A stretch of DNA of 64,000 nt from Dichotomocladium elegans. Its lineage: Eukaryota; Mucoromycota; Mucoromycetes; Mucorales; Lichtheimiaceae. The stretch covers positions 682,001 to 746,000 of the forward strand of contig JAIXMN010000018.1 of the NCBI GenBank assembly GCA_025716815.1, in the 5' to 3' direction. Below, piece by piece: positions 11,815 to 23,259 of this stretch. The first letter of the stretch is position 1. Every line of letters begins with the position of its first letter. The notes beneath the pieces are model-generated. The model searched no databases and was not told the DNA's origin. It was given only the letters and a program-made list of their open reading frames with translations. A program made the translations under genes and the position numbers.

Positions 11815-12816
11815 ATGCCTTCATCGACCACAGCTGTCTTTTCTACCAACCCAGTCCACCCATCTTTTTCATGCAAGTACAAACTAGGCGAAGAGCTTGG
11901 AAGCGGAGGATTTGGGTTTGTCATGTCAGCGACAGAACGTTCCACCGGAATTGAGCGAGCGGTCAAATTCATCTATCGTAACAAGATCCCGGCGAGCGCT
12001 TGGGTCGTTGATCGCTACCAACGGAGGATGCCTATCGAGGTGTTTGTTCTCAAGCATGCGCGACACCCAAACATTGCTCGGTACATCGACCACTTTGAGG
12101 ACGACACCTTTTACTACCTGGTCATGGAGCTTCATGGCAGCCAATGGGATGCGTCAGGCCAGCCATCCCCACCACCGTCACCGGTCCAGTCTGCGGACGG
12201 TCATTGCGTCCCTCCGATGCCGAAACGTCGTCCATCACAAGACCTCTTCGAGTGCATAGAACAGCACCGCCGCCTCGACGAGGAAGTTGCTAAAAGAATC
12301 TTTCGCCAGGTGGTGGAGGCGGTTGCGTACCTGGACCTCAAGGGCATCTGTCATCGTGACATCAAAGACGAAAATATTGTTGTCGACAAAAACTATAAGG
12401 TTTGTTCGTGTTGCCCATTGCTTACGTTACCGTCCTGCATGAAGCTGATCAGAATGGTGTAGGTCAAATTAATCGACTTTGGCTCAGCTGTGCTCTTGCC
12501 AAAGACAGGCCGAGGTTCCTGTCTCTGGCAGAAGTTCTATGGAACGGTGACATTTGCTTCTCCAGAAATTCTCCTCGATAGACCATACCGCGCAGAGCCC
12601 GCAGAAGTGTGGTCACTCGGTGTCTTGCTTTACACCATGTTGTGCGGCGAGGTCCCTTTCCTCAATCGGGCCATGGCAATCGCTGGTCGGTATGCTCCTC
12701 CCAAGACGAAGGTGTCCGCCAAGTGCCTTCATCTCATCGCTTGCATGCTTGAGCGTTCGCCTGAGAAGCGACTGACTATTCACCAGATCGTACTTCACCC
12801 ATGGTTGCGTGCATAA
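11815..12816 (+). CDS. Ser/Thr protein kinase, PAS-kinase-like catalytic domain
   Basis: Two exons (11815-12399, 12463-12816) encode 312 residues that are almost entirely kinase domain. Seen: glycine loop LGSGGFGFV, ATP-anchoring Lys51 in AVKFIYR, catalytic loop HRDIKDEN (Asp182), DFG as VKLIDFGSAV, and FYGTVTFASPEIL with an SPE in place of APE. The pattern HRDIKDEN followed by LIDFGSA and LGVLLYTMLCGEVPF matches the CAMK/PASK-Psk group. A Pro/Ser-rich insert (about residues 121-145) sits between the hinge ME and the DLFECIEQH helix. PAS domains are absent and the ORF starts only 20 residues before the kinase fold, so this is a stand-alone catalytic unit. Substrate unknown. Confidence 0.88.
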
Positions 12817-13033
12817 TTCCTTCTTGCATCCCTCATTCTAATATCTACATACCCCTTCCCATACATGCACACACGCCCGCACACACCACTCTTTCTCATA
12901 TATATCTCCTTTATCCATTCCCCTAGATAACTGAAGTCATCGCCGCTTCTTAATACCTATGGCTTTTCCGAATAGGGCTTCAGCAGCAGCAACCCATCGA
13001 CCCTGTCATTTCGCTTCTACAATATACATGTGC

Positions 13034-13065
<32 letters not shown>

Positions 13066-13232
13066 GCGCTTTAATATGCCTACTCTTGTCTTTTCATTTC
13101 ATTTTTACCCTTATTGTCTTGTTCATATCCCTCCCGTAGTACTCTGTTCTTCGTTCATTTTGCTCTAAATGGTCTATTAAATAGGATATCCTAAATTATG
13201 TTCTTTCTTTCACCAGCAAAAAGATTTAAAAA
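12817..13232. repeat. Convergent 3' region with (TA)n microsatellite
   Basis: Lies between the convergent kinase and MIA40 genes. A pure TA dinucleotide run spans about 13035-13064. No gene is seen. Confidence 0.75.
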
Positions 13233-13825
13233 CTAGAACCATGAGGCGATCCACGAAGAGATGCTTCCGCTACCCTCTCCTTCCTCGCACACAGACGACG
13301 CGACGGTAGTGGTTGTAGCTTCTTCCTTTGCCGGTTCTTCATCCTTTGCATTCTGGGTGCTTGGCGCTCCTGCTGCTTCTTCTTCTTCATCATCATCATC
13401 ATCGATCTCGTCACCATATACGTCCGGGTGTTGCCTGAAGCAGTTTTGCATATCTCGGAATTTGTCGACACAGTCGACACCTTTAGGCTCAGCATTTGAG
13501 TATACAAAGCAGCTGAACGCGGCCTTGAATTGTTCGCCGCAGGGACCATTGGCCATACCCCCTAGGCCTGCAAATAGCAATAGATATTAGACCGTGGCCC
13601 ATTTTGTTCCTTCCTCCTCTATCTTTATAACAATACTTTACAAGGGCAGTCCCAGTTGATTTCGCCCGTCTCGGGATCAAAGGCAGCGGATTGATCATTC
13701 TCTCCAGACGTGTTGTCCGACGACGATGCCGACGCTTTGGAAGGTTCAATGTCGGGTTGCTGATCAACGTATTCCTTGTCGACAAATAACACGGTATCTT
13801 TTCCGTCCTTTGCTGCGTATGACAT
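13233..13825 (-). CDS. MIA40: Mitochondrial intermembrane-space oxidoreductase MIA40
   Basis: Oxidative import receptor of the mitochondrial intermembrane space (CHCHD4/Mia40); it forms disulfides in incoming CX9C and CX3C proteins, with Erv1 as partner. Two exons (13825-13642, 13567-13233) give 172 residues. The intron falls inside the redox motif: DCPC is completed across the splice site (Cys60, Cys62). Twin CX9C pairs follow (Cys71/Cys81 and Cys94/Cys104) in [14 protein letters not shown] and [14 protein letters not shown]. The C-terminal tail is acidic and low-complexity. There is no N-terminal presequence or membrane anchor, unlike yeast Mia40 and like the animal form. Confidence 0.95.
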
Positions 13826-14599
13826 GGTGGGGTAGGCCGGGTTTTTTCGGTTTACGACGATTAAGTAGAAAAAAAAAAAGAAAAAACGACAAATGTGTAT
13901 GGATATGTCAGGCGGCCCTCGAAATGAAAACCGATTGGAGCTACCCTGGATTTGTAAGCAGGACAATGTGTGTGTGCGCCCCTCCGGGAGAAAGTCAAGT
14001 CACAAATTATTTTTTCCCCGGCCTGAGATATTTGAACCTTGGGGGTGGATGTGGCAATGAAGGTCTGTGCATTGAGGGACACTTTTCTTATTATCACAGT
14101 TCAGCAAATGGTTCATGGTCCCTATTTCAGCAAAAAGCCCGTTCGATCTGACGCCAGTGTTCATGTGCGTGTGCCTGTGCGTGCAAAGCGATGGTATGCT
14201 CGGGAAGCTACTGCATTGTTTTATTCCCAGATTGCTCTGTGTGTAACATTGGACAGGTACATAGTGCGTGTCTGCCAGCGATCGATGGAAAAATACCCTT
14301 ACAATCTGTTGAATAGTCCGGATTGTGCGTGAAGTTGGCATACGTGCCATACGAAGCGGTCATTACCCGTGGCGCCGCCCGCCGCAATAATCCTTCGATT
14401 TGATGACAAGTGACCTCCACGGTCTTTGTTCCTCCATCCATCCATCGACCACCTCAGAACGTGTCAAAGGATAAACAAAGCACATACGATCATGACAGAT
14501 TTAGCTGCAACAAAAGATCAAAAGTGCCTTTACTATAACATTCATACCATGTTCTCTGGTCCCTTTTGCTGAATCGAAGTAACTATCCAGAATATCGTA
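13826..14599. other. Intergenic region upstream of MIA40
   Basis: No supported gene; overlapping ORFs on both strands are shadows. It should contain the MIA40 promoter. Confidence 0.5.
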
Positions 14600-16000
14600 T
14601 CATTCAACGACTACATCTATCGGCAAAAACATACACTATTTTCCCAAAATCAAAAAGTCGCACTCCTGCCCAGAATACGCATGATGACAAATCAAATGTC
14701 ACATGCATCCACAGAAACATGTCGCTTCCATCTTTCTCTTTTATACACTTTTCCATTCTGAAATAAGCAACCTATTTTTCTATGAAGATGGCCAAGGTCA
14801 TGTTGTTGATGAGCGCGGCTGTCCTGAGTCTATGGACCATGTGTTGATGAATAAGTGTACTCTCTGCAATCCGTTTGTCCTCGCGCTGAATAACTGCGTA
14901 TCATATCTTACAACGATAACTCTGACCTTACTACCACACACATTTCCAAGCGAAAGGATACAGACATTTGGATGGAAGAAGCGGGGATCAAGTGCAGTTA
15001 CACAGCGTACACTGACCAAAACAAGGTCAGGTTTCAAAATCATGTTTAAGAAGGTCCTGAATGCATTAGCTGCTAGGAATACATGTTCGTTCAGCCCAGC
15101 GATGGCCATTACAGTACAAGAAGAGCCCTGGCAGCATCTTTAAGAAACCTAACACGAGGGGTCATTCGCGTATTCTCAATGAAGAACATAAGAACGTTAT
15201 TTTAGAATGCGTTGATGAGAATCCATCCATTGTTCTAGAGCAGCTGATGGCGCAATTGCTCCAAAGGTTTGAGGGTCTCAAAGTATCTAAAACGACGCTC
15301 CATCGATTTATGAAAGCGAGTGCAACTTGTCAATGGAAAAGGCTCGGTTGCAGCCTGTAGACAGGAATCGCGCTGCGACGGTTCAAGAGCGCCTTGACTG
15401 AGTACGCAGACGGGACAGGACCGACATTGACTTTAAAAAATCTGCGTTTTTCTTGATCAGTCTGGATTCCATATTAATATGAAACGGTACATGACTTGGT
15501 CCAAGAAAGAGACTCCTGAAGTAGTTACAATACCAAAGAGAAGAGCAAAGAGAACCGCAGCCACCAACCAAGAAAAGAAAGAGGGCAGGTCAATCTGAAA
15601 TTACGAGCAGAGGAACTGTAGCTGGACATTATCTCAGCTTCCTTAAGGCTACAACGAACGAGATGGATACGTATGAACATATGAAGGGCCATTATTCGGT
15701 AATGGACAGTGCATCTATCCATAAGGCTGAGAGTATCTTTAAATGCATCGTGTCTCGAGGATATCGATGAGCTGATCTTCCGCCCTACTCGCCTGAACTC
15801 AATCCGATTGTGCACTTTTTCTCAATTGTCAAGAGCAAAGTAAAAGGCAATAGGTTACCCTTGTTCCATTCTGCAGTCTTTTGTGGGACCGCAATGACAC
15901 ACCTAGCTACCTTCGGGGCAAGTTGAAGGGTAAGAAGGTGGCTGATATGTTTTTATGCGAATTTATTTTGTGGCTGCGTACTACTATTTCCTAATATCTC
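14600..16000 (+). mobile_element. DDE transposon relic, copy A
   Basis: Degenerate copy of a Tc1/mariner-like DDE transposase. The N-terminal part is the frame 14703-15143 (GHVVDERGCPESMDHVL, TLTKTRSGFKIMFKK). It is followed by a helix-turn-helix-like block, ILNEEHKNVILECVDENPSI, and a broken catalytic part: SVWIPY, the second Asp in SVMDSASIH, and LPPYSPELNPIVHF. Several stops and frameshifts interrupt it. The third acidic residue is lost, since NPIE has become NPIV. It shares the 17-nt string ACATGCATCCACAGAAA with copy D. Terminal repeats were not resolved. It cannot make an active enzyme. Confidence 0.8.
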
Positions 16001-16009
16001 ATGACTTAT

Positions 16010-16677
16010 ACGATGATTCCAGGCGGCAATGATGCTGGGAATAGCGCCCGTAGGCGAATTATCTACAGTAGTACTGTGCATCCAGGTCTGTGTCAATAAA
16101 ACATCCTAAAAAGCGTCTTTTATCTCCAGTTGTCTCTATTTTGACGTTTTGCACAACCTCGGGCAATTTCTTGTACCACTCTTCATTAAAATAATGCGGT
16201 GTCTTGTCCCATTTTGACTGAGACCGTCCATGATTTTTGTTCATGGAAAAGGCACGGGCGTGATATTGTTCGATATGGCGAACATTCAGTGTTTGCTATG
16301 TGTGTTGCTGAACACGAGAGGAGCGATCGAATAGCACGATGGAGTAGCGAAACTTTTTAGTTGTTCGTTTCGGTATCAGCTTCATAACAAGTTTGCCTAT
16401 AATTTGGCGGTTAAGGTTGCACAAGTGCATCTAAAAAAGATTGCAATAGCTGCCGATGCTTAGCTCCCCTCCTTTTCTTTTTCTCTTTCTCTGCTTGCTC
16501 TTCCCGCTCATTTTGCACTCTTTATCCCAACCCATTCCTTTTGAAACCTTGAAAATCGCAACGCTCATCCCTTCGACATGGCTGCAACATGCTGCGCAAG
16601 GTTTTTATCTCCCCAACTTGAAAAAAGGAACCCAACAACTTATCAGATTTCATTCTTGGTGAACCGGGGGTTGGGCA
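16010..16677. other. Intergenic region upstream of the tetraspanin
   Basis: No gene supported. Pyrimidine-rich sequence at 16455-16530 resembles a fungal promoter or leader. Confidence 0.45.
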
Positions 16678-17653
16678 ATGATACTACAACTTAGATTGAG
16701 CAAGGTGTACATGGTCACGACCAACCTTTTGTTCGCCTGTCTCGGCGTTGCGTACGTCGCGTTTGGTGTGATAGGCATGAGACACGGGTTCAAGGGCGCA
16801 ACCCTTTTTCCTGAAATGATATTCAAATGTACGTTGCTCGATAGTTTTCACTCTTGTCCCTCATCTTCCCAATAGTAATCGCGATCCTCGGTGCCATCAT
16901 CGCTGGCGCTTCGCTGTTGGGCATTCTCGGCGCCTACAAGAAACGTCGATCTATCATCTTCATCTACATGATAATTGTTCTCATTGCATTGGTGTTCCAG
17001 GTCGTCATCGGCGTCAAGGTGTATCAGAAAGCAGCGAATACACCGGCATACCTGGGGCCGTTGTGGTCTCAGGGGAGCACAAGCTATAGAATGCAGCTGC
17101 AAAGCGAGGCAAGTAAGACAGTACATGGTACAGAAGAAGGGACAAGAAAGAATTAAATTTGGCATACGGCATTGGGGGTGGGCGGGGTCGACGATGGTAG
17201 TTTTCTTGTTGCGGCTACAACAATCCCATGGACAAGCCGGCGGTAACCGACGTCTGCGATCCTTCATCTGGAACCATTTCGAAATATCCTGCTTGTTATG
17301 ATACCCTCAACCGATATGCGGACACCGCATTCAAACGCCTTTATGCTGTTTTGTTCGCCGCGCTCGCGGTCGAATTTCTTGCCTTGACGAACGGAATCAC
17401 TGTCTTGTGCACACGAGCCATGGTCAACGATCAGGAAGAGGAAGGCGAGCGACGAAAGCGAAGGAAGTCAGGCATCCGCCTAGACGATATGTCTTCGCCC
17501 GACACCCCGACCACGGCTGGCTCCCATAATCACTACGGCATGTCCCACGCTGATGCCAACCGCTACTACTCGAGCAGCTATAAGGAAGACAGTTATGACA
17601 TGTACAAACATGGGAACACAAGTGGTCTGCAGCAAAGCGGCCGATATTATTGA
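16678..17653 (+). CDS. Fungal tetraspanin
   Basis: Four-span membrane protein; fungal tetraspanins act in polarity and infection structures. Exons 16678-16828, 16876-17108 and 17201-17653 give 278 residues. TM1 lies near VTTNLLFACLGVAYVAFG, TM2 is GAIIAGASLLGILGAY, TM3 IFIYMIIVLIALVFQVVIGV and TM4 LYAVLFAALAVEFLALTNG. The large loop holds the CCG signature (FSCCGYNNP) plus Cys in DVC and YPAC. To join LQSE directly to FSCCG, the second intron must start with GCAAGT, a GC-AG intron. A GT donor 13 nt downstream (at 17122) is also in phase but would insert extra residues just before CCG. The cytoplasmic tail is Ser/Tyr-rich. The start was chosen as the first in-frame ATG before SKVYMV. Confidence 0.9.
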
Positions 17654-18053
17654 TTTGCCTGTGTCCCCTCTATTCGCTTGTGCTTGAGATACTCGCTTTA
17701 CTGCCTAAATGTATCAATATTAATCTGGAAAATCAATTTCTCCTTAATTTTACAAGCAATTTCTGCTCGCAAATGATAATCTGCTCCCTTTGAACTCTAT
17801 TATCTGCCCACGCTGTCACTGGTCAGAAGGCCTGCGACAATACCTTTCGAGATCACCCGCTGGCACCGCTGCTGAGCCTGTGAGAGGATAGGATTCAACC
17901 TATTTTTCCCTCCCCTCCCGGTCTGTGGGATTTTTATTTTTTAAGCCCGCGAGGCATTTTTTCCCTCTTAAAAAGTTTCGTGTATTCTTTAGGCGCCCAC
18001 CCCCAACCCAAGGACCTTTTCCCTTACGAAACATCACGACTGCTTCTCAATTA
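17654..18053. other. Intergenic region between tetraspanin and SNF4
   Basis: No gene seen. It presumably carries the SNF4 promoter. Confidence 0.5.
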
Positions 18054-19443
18054 ATGACATCTCGCGGGCAGCCGGCAGGACCCTCAGCAGAAAGTTCGGA
18101 TCGCGAGTCTCTCACGCTCGACTCGCCCCCTTCTGAGGACCGTTGCGAGATTCAGACGCTTATGCGTTCGTTTCTCAAAGAGCACACTGCGTATGACGTC
18201 TTACCTGTGAGCTATCGTCTCATTGTTTTTGATACCCGCCTGCTGGTCAAGAAAGCGCTGGCAGCTCTCGTGCAGAATGGTATTTGAATAGAAGGACCAA
18301 ACCTCCGCTATGCGCTCGGGGCGATGGGAGGGAGGTGGGGGGGAGAGGAGAAAGGTGGAGAAGAGCACAAAAGTGCTGCTGCTGCTGCTGCTGCTCACAT
18401 TCACCCATGTATATTGTTTATCCTTGGCTGCGCCTACAGGCATCGTCTCGGCTCCATTGTGGTCAAGTGAAACCCATCGGTTCGCGGGCATGTTGACCGT
18501 GTCTGACTTTGTCAACCTGATCCAGTACTATTATATCCATTCATCCGTCGAAGACGCTTTGCAGGACATTGAAAAGTTTGAAATCGGTCATCTACGAGAC
18601 GTGGAAAAACGAGTTGGTGCGCCTGCACCCCAGCTATTGTCGATGCATCCCATGTCGACGTTATACGACGCCTGTCGACTACTCGCCGAGAGTCGCGCGC
18701 ATCGCGTCCCCTTGCTCGCTACCGATAGCCTTGGTACCGAAATGATTATCAGCGTCGTCACCCAATACCGCATATTGAAATTCATTGCCGTCAATGTAAG
18801 CACAATGAACATCTTTGTGAAGAAAATGGAAGGAACACCTTCTGACTGGCATGCGCAGTTCAAAGATACACCATCACTCAAACGGACGCTACTCGAACTC
18901 AAAATCGGCACATACGAGAATATTGCTACGGCAACAATGGACACTCCAGTCATCGAGCTTATCAACATGTTTGTGGAGAAAAAAATCAGCGCACTTCCGA
19001 TCGTCGATAGTCAAGGAGTAGTCCTTAACGTATACGAAACTGTAGATGTGATGGTAAACACTGGTGCTTCTTTTTTTTTTGCTCTCCCTGATATTAATAT
19101 CCATATTCGCCTATAGAGCATAGCACAGACGGGAAGGTACAACGAGTTGGATATAGCAGTTGGGGAAGCCCTTGAATCCCGTCCAAAGGTGAAGACCATG
19201 AGGATGAGAGAGAGAGAGAGTGTGTGTGTGTGTGTCTCCTGGAGCTTACGCACCTATGGTCGCAACAAATAGGATTATCCCGGCGTGCACACGTGTACTG
19301 TCAACGACACACTCTATTCAATATTCAGGACTATCCGCAAACAGCGGGTCTACCGATTAGTAGTAGTTGATCAAGACAAGAAGCTTGCTGGCATTGTAAG
19401 CCTTTCGGATATTCTCGGCTATCTCGTGGGATACGAACGATAA
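18054..19443 (+). CDS. SNF4: AMPK/SNF1 regulatory gamma subunit
   Basis: Nucleotide-sensing subunit of the SNF1/AMPK complex, which controls the energy response and glucose derepression. Five exons (18054-18279, 18440-18795, 18859-19053, 19117-19188, 19273-19443) encode 339 residues, the usual size. Four CBS motifs are seen: the first across YDVLPVSYRLIVFDTRLLVK to FAGMLTVSDFVNLI; the second near LSMHPMSTLYDACRLLAESR; the third at ATATMDTPVIELINMFVEKK; the fourth ends VSLSDILGYLVG. Intron 1 contains a CTG trinucleotide run (18376-18393). Intron 2 (63 nt) has no stop and keeps frame, so its retention would insert 21 residues. Intron 4 holds a GA/GT repeat. Confidence 0.95.
19206..19235. repeat. 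(GA)n(GT)n compound microsatellite
   Basis: GA run followed by a GT run inside the last SNF4 intron. Confidence 0.85.
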
Positions 19444-19803
19444 ATTGAATATGCGCTACTACTGTACTCTTTCTCCGCTTCCAAACCACACCCACATTCA
19501 CGTTAATATTGAATACTCTCCCATGGGCTTGGGGGGACGATTGAGCACATCTACTTGGACTATCCATGCGTTTGAAGCACGAAGAGAGGGATGTTGTGCC
19601 GCATCGTTCATCCCGGTCATCAATTCTCCGGCTGGTCGGCTCTTTGCATGGTATTCATGCAGAGTCACATACGCACTGTTGGGCGCATGCTACTTTTGCA
19701 AGAGAGGAAATAAAGGTTGTATAAAAAAAAAAAGGCAAACGAGATGAATGAAGCAGAAAAAGGATGTAGACTATGATGCGTAGGAGCTAATATGTACATG
19801 AGG
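19444..19803. other. Convergent intergenic region
   Basis: 3' ends of SNF4 and the Zn2Cys6 gene face each other here; no gene seen. Confidence 0.5.
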
Positions 19804-21941
19804 TTAAATGGATAAGGAAGGAGCATTGTCTGCAAAGTACTCCTCAAGAGCGCGCTTGAGTCCGGCAAAGTAAGCTGCAGTATCATTAGATGTAGCGGTT
19901 GCGGGTAGTAAGGGATCGCAATAGCCATCGTCAGTGTGCAATAGGTCTGTGTCTGAAGAGGGGGTCAGCATGCCAGAATTCTGTCCCATATCCGTAGGGC
20001 TTGTGATGCCGATGAGGCTACTGAGCACCCTAAGACAGGATCGGAGGTTTCCAATGGCACGCACACGGATATCAGCATTTTGGGAACTCCTAAGCATCTT
20101 GCAGGCGTCCGCAGCAATTAGCACCCAATGCGATTCCACAACGCAGGGCAGTATCCGATGAAGCGCTTCGAATATTTTTGCAAGAGCATCGCTACATATT
20201 GAGACAATCACCAACGCCCGCTCTCCATCGATGCGGCCGAGGGATGCACCAGTTAAACTAGCCTGTTCGGGTATTTGCATCACCCGCGTTTCAAATCCGA
20301 GCCACCATGCGTAATACAATTTGTTGAGGTAGAGGACATGATAGTCGTGACACTGCCAAACTCGATTGTGCTCGAGGTACTCTATTGGACTTTCGGATAG
20401 CTTAAATTCGGATGGAAGAGATCGCCAAAAACTGAGCATCTGGTTCTCAAGCCGTTCGAGATCAGTGCACGATACAAAGTCAGCTGTCCCGGCCATCAAC
20501 TGATAACCAACGCTGTCTATTTGCGTATTGAGATTACATTCATTCAGACGAACAATTTGCTGGAAGAGCAGCAGAGAATTGACAGTGTGCGGATCCTTTT
20601 CTTCGCTTGGTAAGATTAATGGGGGCCCTATGCCGTCGCATAAGATAGCTTCGGAGATGTTTTGGCGGCCGTCTTGGATAATACGAAGATTGAGTTCGAG
20701 GTATCGGATTTTGTAATACATGCGGCGCCAAGACTCTGCCTCAATGATCAAGCCCTCGTCTGCAAAGTCCTGATTCCGCAAAACGTCAAGGTATTTATCT
20801 CGCAGCAGCATCGACATCCTCCAAGCCATGCCGATCAAGGCCCGAGCCTCGTTATTCCGCAGGAGTATCAGCGCCGTTTGGCCCAAGAATTTCAGTGTCC
20901 CCAATGTCTCCAGATTCGGCTCCATATCAAACAACGCCTCTTCTAGCATCTCCCGCGCTTCCTGCCGAAAAGATTCAGAAATGGCCTGGCGGTCCAAGAT
21001 TGACATGCCCTCTATGTTGATATGCTGGCACTGTGAGAAGCCAATGAATGCTGCGATGGCGGTCGTTAGCATTGAATCAGGTCGGTCCCTCAGATATAGG
21101 AATTGATGAGGTAGTACAAAGATTGGATAAATGAGACCGAAACAGTGAAAATATGCATCGTAGAACTGTAACTTGATGAACGAACGTGATGGCAATACCC
21201 GGGCCAATGCGCGCTTTTCTACCCCATTTTGGGGTCCATGTTCAACCGTTTTGGCAAACATCTTTCTGAATAGTCGCTCGACATGAAGCACCTTGTATGT
21301 TACAGTAATCCGGTCATTGTGTCGGTCAATATTATACGTCGGTGGCCGTGAAGGTGATGCGAGCGAAAAATACCGCATTGATCCTTTCAGAAAGGTTAAT
21401 ATATCCTTTGCTGTCTTTATGGATGTTTGGAACTGCAAGCCACTCGCACTCTGGCTTATTGTTAATTGCCAATCGTCACCGCTGTCACTTTTGTCGTCGA
21501 CTCTTGCACGCTTCTGGCGCGTTTTGCCACTAGGCTGATGTTGCAAACCTACACCGTCCGACAATAACGCTATGTTGTTCTTATTTTCAAGCTGAACAGT
21601 AACTGCGAGCGACCGAATCTGCTCTTCCATCGCAGTAATTTCCTCTTCGACAAGATGAACCTGATTCAGCATACGGTTCCTCTTCGACACTGGTACGAAT
21701 TTCCTGCTGATATCTGGCTTCACTGTAAACTTGAAGACACAAGGAAGTTCCATGCGATAACAGCGTTGACATTGCATCCCTTGTGCAATAAAACACTTGC
21801 GTCGATGAGCACGGCAGTTTTCACCTTGTCAACAAAAGCAGCTGGTGTGTGAGCAATGCCCATTGCAGACATCGATTACAGTAACGAGCAATAATTACAT
21901 GGTTTATTGCGTTTTTGTTTCGTTACACCATCCAATGCCAT
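19804..21941 (-). CDS. Zn(II)2Cys6 fungal transcription factor
   Basis: Nuclear DNA-binding regulator. Exon 1 is 21941-21899 and exon 2 is 21824-19804, giving 687 residues. Splicing joins a lone T to GT to create the first zinc-cluster Cys. The result is KPCENCRAHRRKC followed by CQRCYRMELPC, with Cys15, 18, 25, 33, 36 and 43 at fungal binuclear-cluster spacing. A coiled-coil linker (VEEEITAMEEQIRSLAV) follows, then a long helical middle region as in the Fungal_trans (middle homology) domain: FYDAYFHCFGLIYPIF, ALIGMAWRMSMLLRD, ESWRRMYYKIRYLELN. Target genes are unknown. It is convergent with SNF4, and nothing beside it suggests a cluster-specific role. Confidence 0.93.
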
Positions 21942-22099
21942 GCCGTTGTGGTGTCTGTGTGTATGGATGGGATGGAGAGTGATTCTTTGACCTCTAGCGG
22001 AGCAAGCCAACAAAGAAGGAAAGGAAAAAAGGGGGTAAATTGGAGATAGAGTAAGTCTCGGCTCCTCAGCCAGTGGTACTTTTTCTGTTCGCGGAATAT

Positions 22100-22420
22100 G
22101 AATATAGTTTAGCAGCATTGTGCCTTGCCCATCACTTCCTCTGGTCTGCTATTGTCCCATCAAACACCAAGTCTAGGCCACTATTGTCCACCGTTTTCTT
22201 CACCTACACCCGCCCTCCCCGATTCATGTCGGGCCCCCGCCCGGCCAACCTCCGGGGGGTCACCCGTCAAGTGATCGCCTGCACGGTGCTCGCTATTTGG
22301 CAAGCACACTGCGTTTCATCTACCACAACGAACGCTTCTGGCCAAATACCAATACTGCCCGCGCCACGCTGCTGATTCGTCGCCTCGATGCAGAAGCAAA
22401 AGTAAATATTACATAATCTA
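22100..22420 (+). pseudogene. Probable LINE reverse-transcriptase C-terminal relic
   Basis: Two overlapping frames together read VTRQVIACTVLAIWQAH and then RFIYHNERFWPNTNTARA with IRRLDAEAK. This is the 'R..I...L.AIW.aHWRF.....F' type of tail found after zf-RVT in fungal LINE ORF2 proteins. The frame shift between the two halves shows decay. No catalytic YADD region is present. The assignment is from motif recall. Confidence 0.4.
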
Positions 22421-22589
22421 TTTAGTCCGCAAAGCCCCTAGCTAACGCTGTTTTTCATCTCTCTCGCGGTTTAACAGATTTCACGTAAACTTTATTTCCA
22501 TTTTGGGAGAGCATTCAGCATATAAATATTCAAATCCTGTCCGCTCAAGTCACGTGAATTCGTTGTTGCGGTGTGAAGTCGTGCCCTCA

Positions 22590-23255
22590 CGCGTGATAAG
22601 AAAGGAAATGCTGCATGCACCGCAAACGAAGTTGCACAAAACAAGCTTGGCAAATCCATCTCGGCAATATTGTCAAGCTTTTGCCCTTTTTGAATTCTTT
22701 TCTTTTATTACCTATTTTGCATTCTGAAATGAGCATTCTACTCTTTTAAAAAGATGGAAAAGGTCATGTCGTTGATGAGCTTGGTTGCCCTGAACCTATG
22801 GGCTATGTTATTGATGAGAAATGTACTCTCTTCCATCTGTAACTACCATCTTGGCTTGAGCATCCCACAGCCACCAGCCAGAAAAAAGGAGAGAGGGGAC
22901 AGTCCATAGCTGTAATCAAAGGAACTGTAACTTGATATTATCTCGGCTTTCTTAAGGCCACTATGGATGAATATGATCATATAAAGAGACATTATTTGGC
23001 GATGGATAATGCACCTAATTCGTAAGGCCGAGGATATTTCTAAATACATCAGTGCTTCAAAGTATCGATGCGCCTATATTCCATCCTATTTGCCTACGCT
23101 CAATCCTATTGAACAGTTTTGGTCGGTTGTGAAGAGCAAAATAAAACGTACTAGGTTCTTGGAAAGCGACACATTGATGGCCCGAATCAGTGAAGCATCG
23201 AATAGCTCGAAGTTGAGAGATTTCGAAAACTTCATCTCTCACTCTTACTAGTGTC
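22590..23255 (+). mobile_element. DDE transposon relic, copy B (internally deleted)
   Basis: The 5' part (about 22590-22830) matches copies A and D: GCATTCTGAAATGAGCA and then the GTCATGTCGTTGATGAG block. It is joined directly to the 3' half, so the HTH and the first catalytic Asp are missing. The 3' half keeps a clean frame (23009-23251) with CAYIPSYLPTLNPIEQFWSV, including the third catalytic Glu, and ends after ISEASNSSKLRDFENF. It is the best preserved C terminus of the four copies but cannot be functional alone. Confidence 0.8.
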
Positions 23256-23259
23256 TAGT

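Noticed and set aside
13035..13064. TA run as a centromere or origin signal
   Set aside because: A simple dinucleotide microsatellite in a convergent 3' region; nothing else supports such a role.
21876..22118. Minus-strand ORF ending KPCNYCSLL as a separate small protein
   Set aside because: Its last part is the first exon of the Zn2Cys6 gene read into the intron; splicing at CCAT|GTAATT gives the full zinc cluster.
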